This document shows, piece by piece, positions 46,268 to 54,322 of a DNA stretch of 54,322 nucleotides. Each line of letters opens with the position of its first letter. Position 1 is the first letter of the stretch. A program made the translations under genes and the position numbers. Under the pieces are notes generated by a model. That model made no database searches. It was given only the letters and a program-made list of their open reading frames with translations, and had not been told where the DNA came from. This DNA is from Arcobacter sp. (GTDB taxonomy: Bacteria; Campylobacterota; Campylobacteria; Campylobacterales; Arcobacteraceae). The stretch is taken from the NCBI GenBank assembly GCA_003252105.1, contig QKDL01000068.1, positions 1-54,322 of the forward strand, given 5' to 3'.

Positions 46268-46381
46268 GTTGTTTTTTTATAATAAATTAATAGATATTTT
46301 TAAGGAAAATAACTTTTTAATAAAATTTCTGATATAGTTTTATTTTTTAAAAAACTTTTTATATAGCAGCTTGGATTTAAT

Positions 46382-48301
46382 ATGAAATTTCAAAATGAAA
46401 AAAAATTATTAAAGATTATAAAATACACTCCTTCAATATTTATTATCCTAATTTCTATAATAATACTAAGTTTACAATTTATTGAAAAAAACAATTCAAT
46501 TGAAAAAGAAAAAATAAAAATATATCAAGACTTTACTACAAAAAACAAAATAATAATAAAACAAAGAGTAAATGAGATTTACGACTATATAATAAGAGAA
46601 AAAAATTTAACAACAATCCAATTAAAAAAATCCTTAAAAAATGAACTAGATAACGCATATAATATCGCAAAATCAATATATAAAAATAATCCAAGCTTAG
46701 CAAAAGAAGAGTTGAAAAAATTGATACTTGAAGCAATACGACCTATTAGATTCAACAATGATAGAGGATATTTTTTTATTTATGAAAAAACAGGTAAAAA
46801 TTTACTTTTACCTTATAATCCAGAGCTTGAGGGTAAAGATTTTATAAATCACAAAGATTCAAAAGGAACTTTGATTATTCAAGATATGATTGAATTATTA
46901 TCTAAAAAGGATGAAACTTATTATAAATGGTTTTGGTTCAATCCCTTGAACCCTGACAAAATGAGAGAAAAAATAGGTTTAGTTAGAAACTTTGAACCCT
47001 TTGATTGGTTTATCGGAACAGGTGAATATGTTGAAGACTTTGAAAAAGAGATTCAAGAAAAAGTTTTAAGAAACATACGAGAGTTCAGATATGGCAAAAA
47101 TGGATATATTTTTGTCATAAGCTATGATAGTATCTATTTAAGTCACATAAGAAAAAATTTTATAGGGAAAAAAGCAATTGAAAATAATGATACAGTTAAG
47201 ATACAAAAAGTTATTCAAGATATTATAGATATTGCAAAAAAAGGTGAAGGTTATTATAGTTATGTACAAAATAAAAAACCTGATAATGATCAATCAATCA
47301 AAAAAATAAGTTTTGTAAAAGGTTTAAACGATTGGAATTGGTTAATAGGAACAGGCTATTATGAAGATGATACAAATGAACAAATAAAAAAACGTATAGA
47401 AGAATTAGATGAAAACTTTAAAAACTCTGCAAGACAAATAATCAAATACTCTGTTATACTAATAATTTTACTACTTTTGTGTTCTATATATTTTTCAAAA
47501 ATTCTACAAAGAAAATTTGAAATGTATAAAAAAGAGATTAATCAACATCTAAAAGAAAACAATAAACAACAAAATCTAATTGCTTACCAATCAAAAATGG
47601 CAGCTATGGGAGAGATGATTGGAAATATTGCCCATCAATGGAGGCAACCTTTATCAACAATAACAACTACAGCGACAGGATTAAAACTACAAAAAGAGAT
47701 GGATATTTTAGATGAAGAATTTTTACTAAAAGGTTTGGAAGGGATAAATAACTCTGCACAATATCTTTCTCAAACAATTGATGATTTCAGGAATTTTTTC
47801 AAATCAGATAATAAAATGGAAACTTTCAGTCTTAAAATTGCTATAAAAAAGACTTTAAGTCTTTTAGACGTGCAATTTAGAAATAAAGATATAAAAATTA
47901 TACAAATATTAGAAGAGATAAAATTAAAAAACTATGAAAACCAACTTATTCAAGTAATTATAAACCTTCTTAATAATGCAAAAGATGAATTTGAAAGAGG
48001 AAATATAACTCATGAAAAACTTATACTTATTAGCTGCTATAAAGAAAACTCAAAAATAATAATTCAGATACAAGATAATGCAGGAGGGATACCTGAAGAG
48101 ATTATTTCAAGAGTATTTGAACCTTATTTTACTACTAAACATCAATCACAAGGTACTGGAATAGGACTATTTATGAGTAATGAAATTATTACAAAAAATA
48201 TGAATGGTAATATTGAAGTAAAAAACTGTGAATTCAATTATGAAGGCAAAAAATATATCGGTGCTTTGTTCGAAATAACACTATTTTTAAATAATAATTA
48301 A
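46382..48301 (+). CDS. Sensor histidine kinase with tandem Cache-type domains
   Basis: This 639-aa inner-membrane kinase has a span at about 16-34 and a periplasmic region with two Cache-like repeats: about 129-220 (RGYFFIYEKTG to DWFIGTGEYVEDF) and 240-330 (NGYIFVISYDS to WNWLIGTGYYEDD). A second span lies at about 354-372, then a coiled linker, the H-box at H418 (IAHQWRQPLSTI) and an HATPase (DNAGGIPEE, GTGIGLFMSN). The Cache domains suggest a small organic ligand. No response regulator is adjacent. The H-box is nearly the same as in the receiver-kinase at 23967-25472, so they may share partners. Confidence 0.9.
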   Translation: MKFQNEKKLLKIIKYTPSIFIILISIIILSLQFIEKNNSIEKEKIKIYQDFTTKNKIIIKQRVNEIYDYIIREKNLTTIQLKKSLKNELDNAYNIAKSIYKNNPSLAKEELKKLILEAIRPIRFNNDRGYFFIYEKTGKNLLLPYNPELEGKDFINHKDSKGTLIIQDMIELLSKKDETYYKWFWFNPLNPDKMREKIGLVRNFEPFDWFIGTGEYVEDFEKEIQEKVLRNIREFRYGKNGYIFVISYDSIYLSHIRKNFIGKKAIENNDTVKIQKVIQDIIDIAKKGEGYYSYVQNKKPDNDQSIKKISFVKGLNDWNWLIGTGYYEDDTNEQIKKRIEELDENFKNSARQIIKYSVILIILLLLCSIYFSKILQRKFEMYKKEINQHLKENNKQQNLIAYQSKMAAMGEMIGNIAHQWRQPLSTITTTATGLKLQKEMDILDEEFLLKGLEGINNSAQYLSQTIDDFRNFFKSDNKMETFSLKIAIKKTLSLLDVQFRNKDIKIIQILEEIKLKNYENQLIQVIINLLNNAKDEFERGNITHEKLILISCYKENSKIIIQIQDNAGGIPEEIISRVFEPYFTTKHQSQGTGIGLFMSNEIITKNMNGNIEVKNCEFNYEGKKYIGALFEITLFLNNN

Positions 48302-48415
48302 AAAAAAAATTAAATAATTTTCATTTTTTATACAATATACAGTGTATTATTTAATAAAATTTTACTACAATATGTATAAAATTTATTAAGATGATGTAAA
48401 TTATAAAGGAAAGAT

Positions 48416-49651
48416 ATGTTTGGTAATATATCAGATAAAGAATTAGAAGTTATTGATAATTACTTTGTACAACTACTTGAATACACAAGGTATAAAAAGA
48501 ATAGATTCAATTATATTGAAAAAACAGGAAATAAAAAATTAGATAAACTACTAAATAAGTGGAATTCTCTAATTGAAGAAGCAGATAAAGATATCAAAAA
48601 TGATATGAAAGTTATTGGGGAGATTGTTTTAACATCAGATAAAGTTGATAGAGGGATATATAATTGCCAAGTCAAATCAACATCAACAAACCCTATGATT
48701 GCTACTTTAATTAAAACTATGAATACTATGCTTGAAGGTTTAAATGACTCAACAAGTAGAATATTAAGAGTTATGAATAGTTACACAAATAACGATTATA
48801 GAGATAAAATAAATATTAACCAAAAATATAAAGAACAACTTCTTGAACTAATGGAAAGTATCAATGTTTTAGGGGATACTTTAGGAAAAACAGCTAAAGC
48901 AAATCTTGAAAATGGACAAATACTAGAAAATAACTCAGCTGCAATGAATACATCTATGAATAATTTAGCTGCAAAATCTAATGAACAAGCTGCATCATTG
49001 GAAGAAACAGCTGCTGCTTTAGAAGAAATCACCTCTATTACTAGAAGCAATGCAGACAATGCATCAAAAATGGCAAGTTTGGGTCAAACTGTAAAAAAAT
49101 CTGTTACAACAGGTCAAGATTTGGCAAGTAAAACTGCATCTTCTATGGATGAAATAAATGATAAGGTTGCGGCAATAAATGAAGCAATTACAGTTATTGA
49201 TCAAATAGCATTTCAAACAAATATATTATCACTAAATGCTGCAGTTGAAGCAGCAACTGCAGGTGAAGCTGGAAAAGGGTTTGCCGTAGTTGCACAAGAG
49301 GTTAGAAACCTTGCAAGTAGAAGTGCAGAAGCAGCAAAAGAGATTAAAAATTTAGTTGAAGATGCAACTCAAAAAGCAAATGATGGTAAGGTTATCTCAA
49401 GTAATATGATAAATGGATATGACGAACTAAATAAACATATTTCAGAAACAATTCATATCATTGAAAATGTAAGTTCGGCCTCTAAAGAACAGATGACTGG
49501 AATTGAACAAATCAATGATGCTATGAATATGTTAGATAGAGTAACTCAAGAAAATGCAAATGAAGCAAATAATGTAAAAAATATCTCTGATGAAGTATCT
49601 CAAATGGCTAATGAATTAGTTGCAGATGCACAACATAAGAGATTTAACTAA
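48416..49651 (+). CDS. Soluble methyl-accepting chemotaxis protein
   Basis: This 411-aa receptor has no membrane span. The N-terminal half shows the same VGEI/[17 protein letters not shown] region as the NIT receptor linker. The signalling domain (about 175-400) has the conserved tip around residue 278 ([20 protein letters not shown]). It is followed after 11 bp by an Aer/CetB-type PAS gene. A cytoplasmic receptor with a redox-sensing PAS partner would respond to the internal energy state. AAAGGAAAG precedes the ATG. Confidence 0.9.
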   Translation: MFGNISDKELEVIDNYFVQLLEYTRYKKNRFNYIEKTGNKKLDKLLNKWNSLIEEADKDIKNDMKVIGEIVLTSDKVDRGIYNCQVKSTSTNPMIATLIKTMNTMLEGLNDSTSRILRVMNSYTNNDYRDKININQKYKEQLLELMESINVLGDTLGKTAKANLENGQILENNSAAMNTSMNNLAAKSNEQAASLEETAAALEEITSITRSNADNASKMASLGQTVKKSVTTGQDLASKTASSMDEINDKVAAINEAITVIDQIAFQTNILSLNAAVEAATAGEAGKGFAVVAQEVRNLASRSAEAAKEIKNLVEDATQKANDGKVISSNMINGYDELNKHISETIHIIENVSSASKEQMTGIEQINDAMNMLDRVTQENANEANNVKNISDEVSQMANELVADAQHKRFN

Positions 49652-49662
49652 GGAACACAACA

Positions 49663-50067
49663 ATGTCAGCAGGACAAGAAACAGTATTAGATGAATATGC
49701 TTTTTTAGTAAGTGAAACAGATTCGAAAGGTATTATTACCTTTGCAAATGATGATTTTTGTAAAATAGCAGAGTTTGAATTAAATGAATTAATTGGTAAA
49801 CCACACAATGTAGTAAGACATAAAGATATGCCTAAAAAAGCATTTAAAAGTCTTTGGGAAACTGTAAAAAAAGATGAAGTTTGGACAGGATATGTAAAAA
49901 ATGCCACTAAAACTGGAGGATATTACTGGGTATTTGCTACAGTATATCCATATGAATCTTCTGATGGATCAAAAGGTTATTTATCTTGCCGAAGGAAACC
50001 TACAAAAGAAGAGATTTTAGAAGCTGAAGAATTATATACTATTTGGAATAAAGAGGAAGGAAAATAA
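49663..50067 (+). CDS. Aer/CetB-type PAS protein
   Basis: This 134-aa PAS domain carries IGKPHNVVRHKDMPKKAF and [19 protein letters not shown]. By eye it is about 60 percent identical to the PAS protein at 37782-38168. The Aer/CetB family binds FAD and senses redox or electron-transport status. It lies downstream of its receptor, whereas the other copy lies upstream of its receptor. AAGGA precedes the start. FAD binding is inferred. Confidence 0.88.
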   Translation: MSAGQETVLDEYAFLVSETDSKGIITFANDDFCKIAEFELNELIGKPHNVVRHKDMPKKAFKSLWETVKKDEVWTGYVKNATKTGGYYWVFATVYPYESSDGSKGYLSCRRKPTKEEILEAEELYTIWNKEEGK

Positions 50068-50260
50068 TAATATTTTCCCAACTTTATTGATTTTTATCCA
50101 TTTTTACTAATTTTTTTTGTAAAATAAACGATTGTTAATAAAATAACATTATAATTGTATAATAAAATTACTTTTTCCAATAATTATTGTTTTTACGGTT
50201 TAATTAAAATTTATATAATAGAAATTTAAAAACTAAAAACTTATAAAAATAAGGCTATAT

Positions 50261-52801
50261 ATGAAAATTAAAACTTTGAAAAATTATTTTAGAACGTCAA
50301 TTTTGACAATCACACTTAGTCTTTTTTTTATCTTTTATCTATTCTCTTCTAACATACACACAAATCTAACTATTGAAGAGAATCAAAAAATATCAGAATC
50401 TTTATCTAAACAAATTTTTAACTCTATGTATCAAGTTATGAGAAAAGGTTGGACTAGAGAAGAGCTTTTACAATTTATTGAAGATACAAAAAGTTCTTTT
50501 AAAGAGAGTTCACAAAAAATAGAGATTTATCGTTCTAAAAATGTAGAAGAACTTTTTGGAAAAATCAAACAAGCTGAAATCACAAAAGATGTTAAAAATG
50601 TTTTTGAAACAAAAGAAAAATATTTTACATCAACTAATAATACTACACAGATAATTACCCCTATTCTAGCAAAAGATGAATGTCTAACTTGCCATACAAA
50701 TGTAAAAGTTGGAGATGTTTTAGGAGCTGTTGAAATCTCATCTGATTTTAGTGATATAATAGATACTACTCAATTTAATTACTTTATATTTTCATTAATA
50801 ATATTGCCTGTAATGATTATATGTGCTTTTTTATTATCAGGAAGCCTTCTAAAAAAAATAAATTTATCATTATTAAACTTCAAAGATAAACTTGAAAATA
50901 TAAATAGTGTAAAAGATTTTAAAAATTTAGATACCTCAAATACAAAAAAAAGTTTTAAAGAGTTTGATTTATTAATGGATGGTTTAAATGATTTAAGTGA
51001 GAAACTTAAAAATATTGCTGTTGATAAAAGTATTTTAGAATTTGAAGTAAAACTTCTTGATAAAATGGTTATTACCTCTGATGTAATTAGAGATTGGAAA
51101 GATTATATCAAAGATTTATTGATTGAAATAAATGTAGTTTTACCAGTTTATTGTTTAATTACAATATTTAAAACAAATGATGAGTATTATGAGATAGAGA
51201 TTTTTTGGTTAGGAAAACCTAGTGATGAAGTTTTAAATTATATGGATAATGTATCAAAAGAGATGATTAAAACACATCATAAGCTTGATATAGTTGACTG
51301 TAGAATTAATCATAACTTTACAAATGAATCTTATTGTTTAACCTCTTTAGCTATACATGAAATAGAACATGAAGCAAAATCTCTTTTATTAGATTCTCCA
51401 AAAATTGGTGGGATTGTTGGATTAGGGATACAATCAAAACTTGATAAAGACTCTATTCAATCTATAGTTATTGATTCAATACTTACTACACTGCTTAACT
51501 TAGTAGGTTCTATTAAAGCAATAAACAAATATACAGAAAACTTAGAGTTTTATGCAACAAGAGACCCTCTTACAGGTCTTTTTTCTCAAAGAGTCTTTAG
51601 AGATTTATTAGAATATGAGGTAAAAAGAGCTGGTAGACATGAATATGAATTTGGACTTTTAGTTATTGATTGTGATAACTTTAAACCTATAAATGATACA
51701 TATGGACATAGTTTTGGGGATGAATTTTTAAAAGCATTTGCAGATATTTTAAATAAATCAAAAAGAGATGAAGATATTTTATCAAGATATGGTGGTGATG
51801 AATTTACTATTATATTACCAGAAAGTAGTGAAAAAGATACATTTATAGTAGCTCAAAGAATACTTAAAAATGTTGAAAATTTTGAACTAGAGGCTCCTGA
51901 TGGAACTAAGTCTAGTATGACTGTTTCAATTGGTATGGCAGTATTTCCTGAGCATTCAAAAGAGCCTAAAGAGTTATTTAATATAGCTGATGCGATGATG
52001 TATGAAGCTAAAAATGAAGGTAAAAATGCTATTAGATTCCCTAATGAAGCAGAAATAGAAGAGATACATAAAGATAGTGAAGATAAATCAATGATTGTAT
52101 TAGATGCAATTAGAAATGAAAATATCCTACCTTATTTCCAACCAATTGTAGATGTAAAAACAAACAAATGTGAAATCAATGAACTATTGATGAGAATTGA
52201 GTTAAATGAAGAGATTCTACCAGCTGGTAAATTTATAGAAACTGCTGAGAGTTTAGGTATAGTTCATAAAATGGATTATATTGTTATAGAGAAAGCTTTT
52301 GAAAGAATTAAAGCTACTAACTACAAAGGTTTATTGTTTATTAATCTATCTCCAAAAGCATTGATTATTGGAGAATTTATCAATAAAATAGTTAAGCTTA
52401 CAGATTTATATGAAATAGACAAAAGTCAAATTGTATTTGAGATTACAGAACGTGAAACGGTAAAAAGTTTCTCATTACTTGAAAAATTTGTACAAAACCT
52501 AAAACTAGAAGGTTTTAGTTTTGCTATTGATGATTTTGGTTCAGGTTTTTCATCATTCCATTATATAAAAAGATTCCCTATTGATTATATAAAAATTGAT
52601 GGTGATTTTATTGTAAATATTCATAAAGATGAAAAAGATTTAGCCTTTGTAAAATCTATAGTTGCCCTTGCAAAAGATTTAAATGTAAAAACAATTGCAG
52701 AGTTTGTAGAAAATGAAGAGATACTTAAATTTTTACAAGATATTGAAGTTGATTTTGCACAAGGTTATCATCTAGGAAAACCTGCAGAAAATTTTAGATA
52801 A
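50261..52801 (+). CDS. GGDEF-EAL protein with periplasmic CxxCH (haem-type) sensor
   Basis: This 846-aa inner-membrane protein has a span at about 15-30, a periplasmic domain (about 31-172) with C141-LT-C144-H145, then a second span (about 173-194) and a linker. The cytoplasmic end has a GGDEF domain with intact G511-GDEF (diguanylate cyclase) and an EAL domain starting near 622. In the EAL domain the motif reads E641-L-L, but DDFGSG (D757-D758) and other metal-binding stretches are kept, so phosphodiesterase activity is likely. The CxxCH predicts covalent c-type haem, so redox or a gas could set c-di-GMP level. AAGG precedes the ATG. Confidence 0.92.
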   Translation: MKIKTLKNYFRTSILTITLSLFFIFYLFSSNIHTNLTIEENQKISESLSKQIFNSMYQVMRKGWTREELLQFIEDTKSSFKESSQKIEIYRSKNVEELFGKIKQAEITKDVKNVFETKEKYFTSTNNTTQIITPILAKDECLTCHTNVKVGDVLGAVEISSDFSDIIDTTQFNYFIFSLIILPVMIICAFLLSGSLLKKINLSLLNFKDKLENINSVKDFKNLDTSNTKKSFKEFDLLMDGLNDLSEKLKNIAVDKSILEFEVKLLDKMVITSDVIRDWKDYIKDLLIEINVVLPVYCLITIFKTNDEYYEIEIFWLGKPSDEVLNYMDNVSKEMIKTHHKLDIVDCRINHNFTNESYCLTSLAIHEIEHEAKSLLLDSPKIGGIVGLGIQSKLDKDSIQSIVIDSILTTLLNLVGSIKAINKYTENLEFYATRDPLTGLFSQRVFRDLLEYEVKRAGRHEYEFGLLVIDCDNFKPINDTYGHSFGDEFLKAFADILNKSKRDEDILSRYGGDEFTIILPESSEKDTFIVAQRILKNVENFELEAPDGTKSSMTVSIGMAVFPEHSKEPKELFNIADAMMYEAKNEGKNAIRFPNEAEIEEIHKDSEDKSMIVLDAIRNENILPYFQPIVDVKTNKCEINELLMRIELNEEILPAGKFIETAESLGIVHKMDYIVIEKAFERIKATNYKGLLFINLSPKALIIGEFINKIVKLTDLYEIDKSQIVFEITERETVKSFSLLEKFVQNLKLEGFSFAIDDFGSGFSSFHYIKRFPIDYIKIDGDFIVNIHKDEKDLAFVKSIVALAKDLNVKTIAEFVENEEILKFLQDIEVDFAQGYHLGKPAENFR

Positions 52802-52826
52802 TTGTTATTGTTTTGTTATAAATTAA

Positions 52827-52835
52827 TGATATAAT
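52827..52835 (+). promoter_or_regulatory. Extended -10 promoter 5 nt before an ATG
   Basis: TGATATAAT (52827-52835) is followed by TACTT and then the PhoH-like ATG at 52841. No Shine-Dalgarno is present, so the mRNA should be leaderless. Confidence 0.6.
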
Positions 52836-52840
52836 TACTT

Positions 52841-54214
52841 ATGAAAGATAAAGTATATGTATTAGATACCAATATTATCCTACAAAACGTACAAAACTTA
52901 AATAGAATATCTGACAATAACACAAATATAATTGTAATCCCTGAAACAGTTTTATTAGAATTAGAGGACAAAAAAAAATTAACAACTGAACTGGGTTATT
53001 ATTCTAGAGAGTTTGCACGATTACTGGCTAATATGAAAATAAAAGAGGTTGATTACAAGGCTGGTTTCAAAGTTGTAAAACTTTACAATGATGAACTAAA
53101 TCTACACATTATCTCAAAAGATAAATATGAATCCCAAATAGAACAAGTACACATAAGTGAAAGCAATGATAAAAGAATCATTGAAGTAGCAGTGATTGCC
53201 CAAGACTATTATAAAGGGGCACAAACTTTATTTTTATCACTTGATGTTTATGCAAGGACTTTTGCTCTATTTAAAGGAATAAGAGCAGAAACACTACATG
53301 ATGATAAATCTACTGTACCTAAATTTGAATTTTTAAAATATATCAAAGTTGATTCATCATTGTTTAATACACTTGATGGAAATGATATCGAAAATTTTGA
53401 TAAAGAATACAGTTATGAAAATTTTTGTTATGCCTTCGAAAGTGATGATGGAAACTCAACATTTGCAATAATTATAAATAAAAAAATAAATATCTTAAGT
53501 GAATCAGACTTTAAAGCCTTACAAGTAAAACCTGTAAACCTAAAGCAAAAACTATTTATGAAAGCAATCTTAACTAAAATGTTTGATTTACTTGTAATTG
53601 ATGCAAAAGCAGGTTCTGGTAAAACACTTATGTCTATAGTTTCATCTATGAGACTTATTGATTTAGGTCACTATTCTAAAATAGTATATGTAAGAAACTC
53701 TATAGAATCACTTGATAAAGGTGCTGATGTTGGATACCTTTCAGGAAATGATGAAAAATTTAGAATCTATAATATGGCTTTACAAGATACCTTAGAGTTT
53801 ATTGCAAAAAAACAGTTAAAGAAAAGTGAAAATAGAGAAAACAAAGAATCTATTGAATCAAAAATTTCTGAACTTACATCAAAATATTGTATAGAAACAC
53901 TATGGCCAGGAGAAGCTAGAGGTAGAACTCTATCTGAAGCAATAGTTATTATGGATGAGTGGCAAAACTCTTCTGAAAAAACTACGCAACTTATTTTAAG
54001 TAGACTTGATGAATCATGTATGGCTATAGTAATTGGTTCAAATAGACAAATAGATAATTTATACTTAAATAAATACAACAATGGACTTACTACACTTCTA
54101 AAACAAACACGAGAAAAACATCCTGAGATAAATATGTTTGCAATAGAATTAGAAAAAGCAGTTCGTGGTAAGTTTGCAGAGTTTACAGAAAGAATATTCG
54201 AAAGGAAAAAATAA
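52841..54214 (+). CDS. PIN domain-PhoH ATPase fusion
   Basis: This 457-aa cytoplasmic protein joins an N-terminal PIN nuclease domain (about 1-130; VLDTNIILQN with D9, then PETVLLELED) to a PhoH-type ATPase. The ATPase has Walker A with K261 (AKAGSGKT) and Walker B at D372-E373 (IVIMDEWQN). PhoH2/YlaK-type proteins unwind and cleave RNA. The usual Walker B context EAQN reads DEWQN here; the catalytic Asp/Glu are kept. It has its own promoter immediately before the ATG. The gene at the right edge begins just after its stop. Confidence 0.92.
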   Translation: MKDKVYVLDTNIILQNVQNLNRISDNNTNIIVIPETVLLELEDKKKLTTELGYYSREFARLLANMKIKEVDYKAGFKVVKLYNDELNLHIISKDKYESQIEQVHISESNDKRIIEVAVIAQDYYKGAQTLFLSLDVYARTFALFKGIRAETLHDDKSTVPKFEFLKYIKVDSSLFNTLDGNDIENFDKEYSYENFCYAFESDDGNSTFAIIINKKINILSESDFKALQVKPVNLKQKLFMKAILTKMFDLLVIDAKAGSGKTLMSIVSSMRLIDLGHYSKIVYVRNSIESLDKGADVGYLSGNDEKFRIYNMALQDTLEFIAKKQLKKSENRENKESIESKISELTSKYCIETLWPGEARGRTLSEAIVIMDEWQNSSEKTTQLILSRLDESCMAIVIGSNRQIDNLYLNKYNNGLTTLLKQTREKHPEINMFAIELEKAVRGKFAEFTERIFERKK

Positions 54215-54215
54215 A

Positions 54216-54322
54216 ATCCAAAATAGAATTATAAACGATACGATATACAATCATATACAGTATACAAAACTTGAAGATAAACTATTACAAACAAAGATTG
54301 TAAATAGACTTCAATTTATAAC
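54216..54322 (+). CDS. Partial HD-domain phosphohydrolase, cut by the window end
   Basis: After the PhoH stop, one frame is open to the window end. It reads NDTIYNHIQYTKLEDKLLQT followed by KIVNRLQFI. This resembles the start of SAMHD1/dGTPase-type HD proteins (NDPIHG..I..LE..II.T..FQRLR). No ATG, GTG or TTG precedes it in frame. ATC at 54216 lies 9 nt after AAAGGA, so a rare start or an error in the sequence is possible. The HD residues would lie outside the window. The start given here is a guess. Confidence 0.45.
   Translation, partial: MQNRIINDTIYNHIQYTKLEDKLLQTKIVNRLQFI

Noticed and set aside
48336..48350. Small ATACA-G-TGTAT palindrome before the soluble chemoreceptor
   Set aside because: It is short, AT-rich and differs from the TGTACAAT sites, so it is not distinguishable from chance.
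52181..52189. EAL domain dismissed as inactive because the motif reads ELL
   Set aside because: The key Glu is kept, and DDFGSG and the other metal-binding stretches are present, so activity cannot be ruled out.
1..54322. CRISPR arrays, insertion sequences, prophage, rRNA or tRNA genes
   Set aside because: I looked for regularly spaced repeats, transposase or integrase motifs, phage structural genes and conserved RNA sequences and found none.

Overview
The window is about 54 kb of AT-rich, gene-dense chromosome. It fits an Arcobacter-like member of the Campylobacterota (Arcobacteraceae). The reasons are the MlaA-MlaC-MMPL lipid operon arranged as in Campylobacter, two CetA/CetB-like energy-taxis modules, many kinases with an HQW(R/K)QPL H-box, an AcnB aconitase, and TATAAT promoters without a clear -35 box. 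I see no rRNA or tRNA gene, CRISPR array, transposase or prophage. The taxon is inferred from gene content only.

Layout. 1-760: no convincing gene; 145-690 is a hairpin-rich element less AT-rich than its surroundings. 761-2237 (minus): a TetR regulator overlapping a cytoplasmic group-2-like [NiFe]-hydrogenase small subunit with no large subunit in view. 2429-8035 (plus): a DeoR regulator, a complete UgpABCE-like ABC importer and a NagD-type HAD phosphatase, probably for glycerol 3-phosphate or a related phospholipid-derived compound. 8054-10630 (minus): aconitase B. 11004-21018 (plus): a beta-oxidation operon with acyl-CoA ligase, thiolase, FadB, FadE, an acyltransferase-alpha/beta hydrolase fusion and a YiiD-C-like thioesterase. 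The acnB-fadD gap carries TGTACAAT palindromes that could co-regulate both. 21060-22611: a DUF3108 protein and an M48 lipoprotein protease. 22741-29642: an unrecognised 405-aa protein and a two-gene phosphorelay. 29712-35514: a small secreted protein, YebC, then the MlaA/MlaC/MMPL operon with a CPXCG protein and a LOG-family enzyme. 35542-38168 (minus): an Aer/CetB-type PAS protein and a NIT-domain chemoreceptor. 38169-41171: an internally duplicated protein, a HAD phosphatase, an aminotransferase and two candidate small RNAs. 41172-46253: a ferritin-like protein, two membrane-anchored unknowns, a TlpA thioredoxin, a DsbB/BdbC-like protein, MltB and a methyltransferase. 46382-54214 (plus): a Cache histidine kinase, a soluble chemoreceptor with its own PAS partner, a haem-motif GGDEF/EAL protein and a PIN-PhoH ATPase. 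The right edge cuts an HD-domain gene.

How the genes fit together. The metabolic half imports a phosphorylated glycerol-like compound, activates and oxidises fatty acids, and feeds acetyl-CoA to the TCA cycle through aconitase. The Mla genes move phospholipid across the periplasm. The rest is mostly sensing: three histidine kinases, two chemoreceptors with PAS partners and one c-di-GMP enzyme.

The signals I rate highest are: the acyltransferase-hydrolase fusion; the shared TGTACAAT operators; three genes with TGNTATAAT 5-6 nt before the ATG and no Shine-Dalgarno, which predicts leaderless mRNAs; a minus-strand small RNA candidate with a CU-rich terminator loop; the paired receptor/PAS modules; the haem-linked c-di-GMP protein; and the hairpin-rich element at the left end.
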